DNA of 49,117 nucleotides from Bacteroidales bacterium (GTDB lineage Bacteria > Bacteroidota > Bacteroidia > Bacteroidales > VadinHA17): NCBI GenBank assembly GCA_030596125.1, contig JAUVKT010000008.1:1-49117 (forward strand), written 5' to 3'. Positions 1 to 7,134 of the stretch are shown here, piece by piece. The stretch's first letter is position 1. Every line of letters starts with the position of its first letter. Both the position numbers and the translations under genes were made by a program. The notes beneath the pieces are model-generated. The model made no database searches and was not told the origin of the DNA. It was given only the letters and a program-made list of their open reading frames with translations.

Positions 1-142
1 TTTCATGAAATATGACTAAAATCATGTGTAAAAAATGATGCAAAAGTTGAATTATCATCAATGAATTTGATTAATTTCGCAGGGTAGATAAAGCAATTCT
101 AAAGGTATCGATATAAACGAAATCTTAGTATAGCAAATCCAA

Positions 143-186
143 AAATGCATATGAAAACAGACCGGTTTTTGTATGCATTTATTTTT
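143..186 (+). terminator. Hairpin with U-tract in korA leader
   Basis: Arms AAATGCATA and TATGCATTT pair perfectly. An inner AAAAC/GTTTT pair is joined to them by two positions that would be G-U wobbles in RNA, around a 6-nt loop (AGACCG). ATTTTT follows. The shape is that of an intrinsic terminator. It lies about 40 nt before the korA start, so it could end an upstream transcript or act as a leader attenuator. The stem is AT-rich, so its strength is uncertain. Confidence 0.5.
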
Positions 187-225
187 AGAGAGGAGTATCT
201 GGGAGGCTTTAATTAATATAGTATT

Positions 226-2070
226 ATGCGCAATAGTGACAATGTTATTGAAAGGGAAGAAATGGTAATCAGGTTTTCCGGTGATTCCGGTGACGGAATG
301 CAGCTTACCGGAACGCTTTTTTCAAATACATCAGCTTTGTTTGGGAATGATATTTCTACATTTCCTGATTATCCGGCCGAGATCCGTGCTCCGCAGGGAA
401 CAGTAGGTGGTATTTCGGGATTTCAGGTTCATGTTGGTCACTCGGAGATATTTACTCCCGGTGATCTTGCTGATGTACTTGTTGCTATGAACCCGGCTGC
501 TATTAAAGCTAACTCAAAATTAATAAGACAGGGTGGAACAATTATTATTGACGAGGATAATTTTACCGAAAAGAACATTACAAAAGCCGGATATACTTCA
601 GACCCTGTCAAGGAGGATAAACTTGAAGATTATAATATAATTGCTGCTCCAATTTCAACTCTTGTAAAGGAAGCTCTTAAAGATTTTGGACTCGATCCCA
701 AGACAGTAATGCGAACAAAAAACATGTTTGCTCTTGGGATAGTTTACTGGTTGTTCGACAGGGAACTCAAATATACCCGGTCATTTATTGAGAAAAAATT
801 CAGTTTACGTCCCGAGATTATCAGGGCAAATATGGAAGTGCTCAATGCAGGGTATAATTATGGTGAGACCATTGAAGCTTTAACACCCACCTATAGGGTT
901 AGTCCTGCCAAAATAGATAAGGGAACTTACCGGAATATCAACGGAAATACATCCACCGCCTGGGGTCTGCTTGCTGCAGCAGAAAAGGCTAACCTTGAGC
1001 TTTTTATCGGTTCCTATCCGATTACTCCCGCTACAGGAATCCTTGAGGAACTTGCTGCCAGGAAAGACCTTGGCGTTAAGAGTTTTCAGGCAGAGGATGA
1101 GATAGCCGGTATCTGTACAGCGATTGGCGCCAGCTTTGCCGGGAGACTGGCTGTTACGACTACTTCGGGTCCCGGGCTTGCTCTTAAAGCTGAGGCACTG
1201 GGATTGGCTGTCATGACTGAACTTCCACTTGTAGTTATTAATGTACAGAGGGGTGGCCCTTCTACCGGACTCCCAACTAAAACAGAACAGTCTGACCTGA
1301 TGCAGGCACTTTATGGCAGGAACGGGGAGAGCCCGGTAGTGGTGATTGCTGCCAGCACCCCCTCCAACTGTTTCAAATTTGCCTTTGAGGCTGCAAGAAT
1401 AGCTGTGGAGCATATGGTGCCGGTTATACTTCTTACTGACGGTTTTCTGGCAAACGGAACAGAACCATGGAGGATTCCTTCCATGGCTGATCTGCCCGAT
1501 ATTAATCCTCCCCTTGCTATTGAAGGAGATACAGATTATATTCCGTATAAAAGAGATGAAAAACTGCTAAACCGCAAATGGGCAATACCGGGAACCAGAG
1601 GGTTTGAACACAGGATAGGCGGACTCGAAAAAACAATAAATGGAACCGTATCGTATGTTCCTGAGAACCATGAATATATGGTAAAGATCAGAGCTGAAAA
1701 AGTGGCAAGGGTGGTTACAAAAGTTCCTGATATGAAGGTCTATGGTGCCGGTGAGGGGGATATTCTCGTTATTGGCTGGGGAGGTACTTACGGTCACCTG
1801 CTTACTGCAGTAAGAGAGATTATTGATGACGGTCTTATAGAGGTGGGTTTTGCTCATTTTAATTATATCAACCCGTTACCATCCAATACAGCAAAAGTTT
1901 TTAGTTGTTTTAAAATGCTTCTGGTTGCAGAACTCAATTCCGGGCAGTTTGTAAACTACCTCAGGATGAACTTCCAGGAGTTCAACTTCCAGCAAATAAA
2001 TAAGGTGCAGGGATTACCTTTTACTGTTGCAGAAATCAAGGATAAATGTTATAAAATAGTGGAGATTTAG
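226..2070 (+). CDS. korA: 2-oxoacid:ferredoxin oxidoreductase, fused gamma-alpha subunit
   Basis: This is the larger subunit of a 2-oxoacid:acceptor oxidoreductase, probably 2-oxoglutarate:ferredoxin. With KorB it oxidatively decarboxylates a 2-oxoacid to the acyl-CoA and reduces ferredoxin in the cytoplasm. Residues 15-190 form the gamma domain, opening with the Gly-rich SGDSGDGMQLTG. Residues from about 240 form the alpha domain with the YPITPAT motif typical of this superfamily. At 614 aa it fits the fused gamma-alpha form. The ATG at 226 is the first good start after the leader hairpin. KorB follows after 2 nt, so the pair is one operon. Substrate choice among 2-oxoacids cannot be read from sequence alone. 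No korD-type ferredoxin gene is visible nearby. Confidence 0.93.
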   Translation: MRNSDNVIEREEMVIRFSGDSGDGMQLTGTLFSNTSALFGNDISTFPDYPAEIRAPQGTVGGISGFQVHVGHSEIFTPGDLADVLVAMNPAAIKANSKLIRQGGTIIIDEDNFTEKNITKAGYTSDPVKEDKLEDYNIIAAPISTLVKEALKDFGLDPKTVMRTKNMFALGIVYWLFDRELKYTRSFIEKKFSLRPEIIRANMEVLNAGYNYGETIEALTPTYRVSPAKIDKGTYRNINGNTSTAWGLLAAAEKANLELFIGSYPITPATGILEELAARKDLGVKSFQAEDEIAGICTAIGASFAGRLAVTTTSGPGLALKAEALGLAVMTELPLVVINVQRGGPSTGLPTKTEQSDLMQALYGRNGESPVVVIAASTPSNCFKFAFEAARIAVEHMVPVILLTDGFLANGTEPWRIPSMADLPDINPPLAIEGDTDYIPYKRDEKLLNRKWAIPGTRGFEHRIGGLEKTINGTVSYVPENHEYMVKIRAEKVARVVTKVPDMKVYGAGEGDILVIGWGGTYGHLLTAVREIIDDGLIEVGFAHFNYINPLPSNTAKVFSCFKMLLVAELNSGQFVNYLRMNFQEFNFQQINKVQGLPFTVAEIKDKCYKIVEI

Positions 2071-2072
2071 TT

Positions 2073-3089
2073 ATGGTAGAAATAGAAACGCTTCATAGTC
2101 CAAAAGATTTTAAAAGTGATCAGGAGGTCAGGTGGTGCCCGGGTTGTGGTGACCATGCAATACTTAGCTCTATAATGAGAGCCCTTTCAGCATTGAATAT
2201 CCCGAAAGAGAAATTCGCATTTATCTCAGGGATAGGATGTTCATCCCGCTTCCCTTACTATATCGATACTTACGGTTTTCACAGTATTCACGGACGTGCA
2301 GCAGCTATTGCTTCCGGTGTTAAGGTGGCAAATCCTGACCTGAGTGTATGGGAGATAACTGGTGACGGTGATGCTTTGGCTATTGGAGGAAATCATTTTA
2401 TTCACGCAGTAAGAAGAAATATTGATATTAATATAATCCTTTTTAATAATGAAATTTACGGCCTCACAAAGGGCCAGTATTCTCCAACATCCGCAAAAGG
2501 TTTGGTAACTAAAACTTCACCTTATGGTACAATTGAGGAACCTTTTCAGCCGGGAGAACTCGTTGTTGGTGCAAAGGGCAAATTTTTTGCAAGGACACTG
2601 GATTCCAATATTAAGTTATCTACGGAGATCTACATGGAAGCTGCCAGGCATGACGGAACTTCTGTTGTTGAGGTGCTTCAGAATTGTATTATTTTTAATG
2701 ATGGAATTCATGCTGCAATAAGTGACAAAGCTCACCGTGATGACCGTACAATAATTCTTCGCCAGGGTGAACCTATGATGTTTGGAAAGAACAGCGATAA
2801 GGGGCTTGTGCTTGACGGATTAAAACTTAAGGTAGTTAAACTGGCTAACGGTATTTCTGAAAAAGATTTACTGGTTCATGATGCCGAGGAGAATAATCCG
2901 GGAATGCATACTATGCTTGCCAATATGAGATATCCCGGATTCCCGGTGGCTCTTGGTGTTATCAGAGCAGTAAGTGCTCCTACTTACGATATGGCTGTAT
3001 CAGGGCAAATAGCCAAGGTGAAGAAGAGTTCTGAGATAAAGTGCGTTGATGATCTTCTGCGCAGTGGCTCTACGTGGGAGGCAAAATAA
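2073..3089 (+). CDS. korB: 2-oxoacid:ferredoxin oxidoreductase beta subunit
   Basis: This is the thiamine-diphosphate-binding subunit that pairs with KorA. The N-terminal WCPGCGDHAIL and following SGIGCSSRFPYY supply cysteines expected to hold the [4Fe-4S] cluster. The TPP/Mg2+ motif GDGDALAIGGNHF is at about residues 98-110, and NNEIYGLTKGQYSPTS follows, all standard for KorB. The length, 338 aa, is normal. It starts 2 nt after the korA stop, which implies co-transcription and probably coupled translation. No terminator is obvious after the stop; a repeat-rich spacer of nearly 600 bp follows. Confidence 0.93.
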   Translation: MVEIETLHSPKDFKSDQEVRWCPGCGDHAILSSIMRALSALNIPKEKFAFISGIGCSSRFPYYIDTYGFHSIHGRAAAIASGVKVANPDLSVWEITGDGDALAIGGNHFIHAVRRNIDINIILFNNEIYGLTKGQYSPTSAKGLVTKTSPYGTIEEPFQPGELVVGAKGKFFARTLDSNIKLSTEIYMEAARHDGTSVVEVLQNCIIFNDGIHAAISDKAHRDDRTIILRQGEPMMFGKNSDKGLVLDGLKLKVVKLANGISEKDLLVHDAEENNPGMHTMLANMRYPGFPVALGVIRAVSAPTYDMAVSGQIAKVKKSSEIKCVDDLLRSGSTWEAK

Positions 3090-3304
3090 AGTCAATTTTG
3101 AATGGGTGTTCGTAAATCAAACGGCTTCTTTCCTCTGACCTCAACAATATTAAAATAGCCTTGTAACTATTTGATATTCAATAAGGGGTTTTCTAATTTG
3201 GGTGCTGCATTACGGAAAACATATGATATAATAATTGGTAACTATTCAGTGTCTTAAGTTTGAATTGCTTAAAATGGCAAATCTCATTATTCTTTACATC
3301 TTTA

Positions 3305-3336
3305 AGTCGGCAATCTTCAGTCGGCAGTCGGCAGTC
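3305..3336 (+). repeat. AGTCGGC heptamer repeat
   Basis: In strict 7-bp register the units read AGTCGGC, AATCTTC, AGTCGGC, AGTCGGC and a partial AGTC. The same heptamer recurs in inverse orientation at 3517-3544 and again at 18037-18107. Confidence 0.75.
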
Positions 3337-3367
3337 ACGAAAAAACAGAAGGCTATATACACTTTTC

Positions 3368-3387
3368 AGTCCCGATTTATCGGGACT
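3368..3387. repeat. 20-bp REP-like palindrome
   Basis: AGTCCCGAT-TT-ATCGGGACT has perfect 9-bp arms. It lies between the two inverted heptamer runs. It resembles palindromes I remember as dispersed in Bacteroidota genomes, but I could not search for other copies, and this window has only one. Confidence 0.6.
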
Positions 3388-3516
3388 ATGATTAATCAAT
3401 CGTCTGATTCCTTCAGATCGTTTATTAAAATCATCAAAACTTTCTTTTATATACAGTTAAGTTCCTAAATTCAATTGCCATTGTATTTTAATTATTTGAT
3501 TGTTATTTGCTTTTTT

Positions 3517-3544
3517 GCCGATTGTGGACTGTGGACTGCCGACT
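3517..3544 (-). repeat. Inverse-oriented heptamer repeat
   Basis: The units GCCGATT, GTGGACT, GTGGACT, GCCGACT are in 7-bp register. GCCGACT is the reverse complement of the AGTCGGC unit at 3305-3336, so the two runs form an imperfect inverted repeat around about 180 bp. Confidence 0.7.
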
Positions 3545-3550
3545 GATTAG

Positions 3551-3565
3551 TTACAATAATTGTAA
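3551..3565. promoter_or_regulatory. Palindrome TTACAAT-A-ATTGTAA
   Basis: Perfect 7-bp arms with a 1-bp centre, about 110 bp before the receiver/ATP-grasp gene pair. It has the form of a dimeric regulator site. No regulator is known and the role is inferred from shape and place only. Confidence 0.35.
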
Positions 3566-3655
3566 TATATGTGGTGTGTATCAATTTAGATAGCACCCCT
3601 TTTTTTTATTTATAATGAATAGTTAACAAAACAATTTATTAATTTTAGAATCTTG

Positions 3656-3669
3656 TACCATTAATGGTA
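3656..3669. promoter_or_regulatory. Palindrome TACCATTAATGGTA at translation start
   Basis: A perfect 14-bp palindrome ends 5 nt before the ATG at 3675. In RNA it could form a small hairpin over the ribosome landing site; in DNA it could be an operator. Confidence 0.35.
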
Positions 3670-3674
3670 TTTTA

Positions 3675-6600
3675 ATGAGTGAAACTAAGAAAAAAGAGGG
3701 TAGGCTTGAACGATTGCTGCATGATCAACAGGAGAGATTAAAAGAGCTGGCCTGTATTAACCGGACTACGGTAATACTTAAGGAGAGTAAAACCATTGAG
3801 GAGTCGTTACAGAAAATTGTTCTGTCGCTGCCTATAGCATGCCAGTACCCCGATTATACTACTGCCAGGATAAAGTATAATGATAAAATTTTTATGACCA
3901 GTGACTTTGAGGAGACCAAATGGGTTCTGAAGCAGGAGTTTATAACAATTAATAATAAGACAGGGTCTATAGAGATATTTTATACACGTGAATTTAAACC
4001 GGAGGATGAGGGTCCCTTTCTTACAGAGGAGAGAGATCTCATTGTTAACCTGTCGAGTCTTATTACAGGTTCGATCAACAGCCACCTGGCAAAAGAATTT
4101 ATCAAGGTTCCTGAAGTTACAGTACAAGATGAAGATGATAAAGGTAAAAGTTCCAGTCGTAAATTATTACAGAAATTCCTCGATAGACATAATGCCGAGC
4201 GAGATGCTTTTCACGACCTGATGCCCTTTAAAGTAAAGGAGATACTGTTGGTTGCAAATTTGTATGATGCTTATTCTATTGAGGGTGAAGGCCGGTTTAC
4301 AGACCATATCCTCGGTGAATACCACCAGTTGAACCTATCGAATGTGCCCAGGGTAACAGGAGTGTCAGGCGAAGATGAAGTCATCCGAAAACTTAAAGCC
4401 AGGCATTATGATATGATAATCATAATGATTGGTGTTGACAAAGAGAACCCGGTTCGCCTTTGTGAAAAGGTAAAACAAAAATATCCCTATATTCCTACTT
4501 TTCTTCTTCTTAATAGTCCGTCAGATCTTCCATTTATTATGCGTAAGAGAGAGAAAGGACTCACTTTCGACGGGTATTTTGTCTGGACAGGTGAGTCGAA
4601 GGTGTTTTTTGCCATGGTTAAGATGCTGGAAGACAGGGTAAATGCAGAAAATGATACTCAGATCGGACTTACCCGGATAATATTGCTTGTTGAAGATTCT
4701 GCTGAATATTATTCAAGCTATCTGCCAATGCTCTATACACTTGTAATGGAGCAGACAAAAAGCATGATTGAAGATGTAAGTTCTGATGAACTCTACAAGA
4801 TACTTAAGATGAGAGCTCGACCCAAGATATTGCTTGCAACAACTTATGAGGAGGCTATAAGTATATACAGACAGTATAAGGATTACCTGTTGTGTGTAAT
4901 ATCAGATATGAGATTTTCAAAGGATGGTCAGTTGAATGAGAAGGCTGGTTTCGACCTTATACAATATGTTAAAAGTGAACTGCCCAATATTCCAACTGTT
5001 CTTCAATCATCAGACCCCGGAAACTCCAAATATGCACATGCCCTGAAGTCGAGTTTTATCAATAAAAATTCGGAAAGCCTGCTTCAGGATCTGAAATCAT
5101 TTATCAATTACTACCTTGGGTTCGGACATTTTGTTTACCGCGATGATCAGGGGAGACAGATAGCAGTGGCCAAGTCTATGAAGGAGTTCGAACAATATCT
5201 TAAAACAATACCTGAAAACAGCCTTGCGTACCATGCCATGAAGAATCATTTTTCATTGTGGCTTACTGCGAGGGGAGAGGTTAATATTGCAAAGATAATT
5301 ACTCCCATGCGAATTAGTGATTTCACGAACCTGTCTGAACTCAGAAATTTTCTCCTGCAACTGATAAAAAAGAGACGCCATGAAATGGATAAGGGTAAGG
5401 TGATTAATTTTGATGAATCGGCAGCAATAGACGAGACAAATGTGGTTAGTCTTGCAGGAGGATCACTCGGCGGTAAAGGAAGAGGACTGGCTTTTGTTAA
5501 TACTTTAATATATAGTTTTGGGGTAGGTAAGTTAATCCCTGGAATAAATATCAAATCGCCGGTTACCATGATTATCGGAACTGATGAGTTTGATATGTTT
5601 ATCGAGAGTAATAAGTTAAGGAATAAAATTACAGAGGAGAAAGATTACGAAGTATTAAAGGTTGAGTTTTTAAGGGGAAATTTGTCATACACATTGGAAA
5701 AGAAATTAAAATCTTTCCTGAAGTTAATGGATAAGCCGATTGCCATCAGATCATCGAGCCTCTTCGAAGATTCTATCAATCAGCCTTTCTCAGGAATATT
5801 TGGCACATACCTGCTGCCAAATAATCAACCCGGTTTTGAGATAAGGATGAAGCTTGTCACGGATGCAATAAAGCTCGTTTTTGCATCAATATTCTCTAAA
5901 AGTGCACGTACCTACTTTGAAGCAATAAATTATAAAATTGAGCAGGAGAAGATGGCCATAGTATTACAGGAGGTGGTAGGGAACAGGTATGAAGATACAT
6001 TTTATCCACATATAAGTGGTACGGCCCAATCATACAACTTCTATCCCGTTGCTCATATGAAACCTGAAGAGGGTTTTGCTGTTTCGGCAGTTGGCCTGGG
6101 ACAATATGTTGTAGAGGGTGAAAGCGCATACCGGTTTTCACCTGTTTATCCGACCCTTGATATAGTTTCTCAGAAAGATATTTCAAAGAACTCTCAGGTA
6201 AGTTTCTATGCTGTTGATATGAACAAGGATCATATTAACCTGCTTGATGGAGAGAATGCCGGACTTGTAAGGCTTGATATCTCCGATTCGGAGCGACACG
6301 GCACACTCAGGCATTGTGCTTCTGTCTATAATCCCAATAATGATTCTATAGTACCCGGATTAGACAGCTATGGCCCCAGGGTTGTGAACTTCGCAAATAT
6401 TCTGAAATATGATTATATCCCGCTGGCCTCTGCTTTAAGTACTATACTTGATGTTGTTAAGGAGGCTTTTGGAACACCGGTTGAGATAGAGTATGCCGTA
6501 GATCTTACAAAGGATTCGAATGGAATGACCAGTTTCTACCTGTTGCAGGTTAAACCTCTTGTCGGGAGTGGTGCCGGATATAATATAAGAACATCATCTA

Positions 6601-7124
6601 TTAACAGAGATAAGTGCTTACTGATTACAACCAGGAGTATGGGTAATGGTAAGATTGATGACATTCATGATGTTGTATATCTCGATCCTGGTATGTTCGA
6701 CAATACAAAAACAGAGGAGATGGCCAGAGAGATAGAGGCTGTGAATGATGAGATGCTGAAGCAGGGAAGAAAATATATTCTTATTGGTCCTGGTCGCTGG
6801 GGAACACGTGATAAATATATAGGTGTCCCGGTTGTATGGCCTCAAATATCACAGGCTAAGGTTATTGTAGAGGTTAGCCTGCCTGATTTTCCTCTTGATG
6901 CATCACTTGGCTCACATTTTTTTCATAATGTCATCTCTATGAATGTAGGATATTTCTCAATAGACCATACATCACCTGATGAACTTATTGACTGGGAGAG
7001 ATTATCCGGACAAAAGGTTGTAAAGAGAGGTAAATATTTTAATCATATCTCTTTCGATAAAAACCTTACCATCAGGATGGATGGCAAGAAACGAATGGCT
7101 GTTATTGAATGTGCGGAATGTTAA
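3675..7124 (+). CDS. GAF-like/REC/REC/PPDK-type ATP-grasp fusion protein
   Basis: A 1149-aa cytoplasmic protein of unknown function. Visible domains in order: a GAF-like sensor (about 10-150, with 'QYPDYTTARI' and 'EGPFLTEERD'); a degenerate receiver-like domain (about 187-325); a second receiver (about 334-480); a helical linker; then the PEP/pyruvate-binding ATP-grasp domain of PPDK/PEP synthase (about 590-1000, with GGSLGGKGRGL and IAIRSSSLFEDS). The C-terminal part carries GPGRWGTRDKYIG and WPQISQA, shared with the next gene. The second receiver keeps the acidic pair (E340 D341), acceptor D411, S445/S446 and K464. The swivelling phosphohistidine and TIM-barrel domains of PPDK are absent, so it is not a full PPDK. 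A paralog follows after 10 nt. A signalling or phosphotransfer role is inference. Confidence 0.8.
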   Translation: MSETKKKEGRLERLLHDQQERLKELACINRTTVILKESKTIEESLQKIVLSLPIACQYPDYTTARIKYNDKIFMTSDFEETKWVLKQEFITINNKTGSIEIFYTREFKPEDEGPFLTEERDLIVNLSSLITGSINSHLAKEFIKVPEVTVQDEDDKGKSSSRKLLQKFLDRHNAERDAFHDLMPFKVKEILLVANLYDAYSIEGEGRFTDHILGEYHQLNLSNVPRVTGVSGEDEVIRKLKARHYDMIIIMIGVDKENPVRLCEKVKQKYPYIPTFLLLNSPSDLPFIMRKREKGLTFDGYFVWTGESKVFFAMVKMLEDRVNAENDTQIGLTRIILLVEDSAEYYSSYLPMLYTLVMEQTKSMIEDVSSDELYKILKMRARPKILLATTYEEAISIYRQYKDYLLCVISDMRFSKDGQLNEKAGFDLIQYVKSELPNIPTVLQSSDPGNSKYAHALKSSFINKNSESLLQDLKSFINYYLGFGHFVYRDDQGRQIAVAKSMKEFEQYLKTIPENSLAYHAMKNHFSLWLTARGEVNIAKIITPMRISDFTNLSELRNFLLQLIKKRRHEMDKGKVINFDESAAIDETNVVSLAGGSLGGKGRGLAFVNTLIYSFGVGKLIPGINIKSPVTMIIGTDEFDMFIESNKLRNKITEEKDYEVLKVEFLRGNLSYTLEKKLKSFLKLMDKPIAIRSSSLFEDSINQPFSGIFGTYLLPNNQPGFEIRMKLVTDAIKLVFASIFSKSARTYFEAINYKIEQEKMAIVLQEVVGNRYEDTFYPHISGTAQSYNFYPVAHMKPEEGFAVSAVGLGQYVVEGESAYRFSPVYPTLDIVSQKDISKNSQVSFYAVDMNKDHINLLDGENAGLVRLDISDSERHGTLRHCASVYNPNNDSIVPGLDSYGPRVVNFANILKYDYIPLASALSTILDVVKEAFGTPVEIEYAVDLTKDSNGMTSFYLLQVKPLVGSGAGYNIRTSSINRDKCLLITTRSMGNGKIDDIHDVVYLDPGMFDNTKTEEMAREIEAVNDEMLKQGRKYILIGPGRWGTRDKYIGVPVVWPQISQAKVIVEVSLPDFPLDASLGSHFFHNVISMNVGYFSIDHTSPDELIDWERLSGQKVVKRGKYFNHISFDKNLTIRMDGKKRMAVIECAEC

Positions 7125-7134
7125 ACTGTAAATT

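Larger units (their letters stand above)
3090..3674. other. 585-bp repeat-rich intergenic spacer
   Basis: No credible gene is seen; the listed ORFs are short, uncoupled and without recognisable content. The spacer holds a run of AGTCGGC heptamers, a REP-like palindrome, a run of GCCGACT-type heptamers in the opposite orientation, and two perfect palindromes near the next gene. The promoter of the receiver/ATP-grasp pair must lie here, but I find no clean TTG-N20-TAnnTTTG match. Confidence 0.6.

Noticed and set aside
880-1857. ORFs on the minus strand within korA (177 and 96 aa)
   Set aside because: They are shadows of korA, with no recognisable domains and low-quality composition; korA is coding over the whole span.
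3193-3468. Short ORFs of 68 and 77 aa in the 3.1-3.7 kb spacer
   Set aside because: Both overlap each other and the heptamer and palindrome repeats; there are no domains and no sign of coding use.
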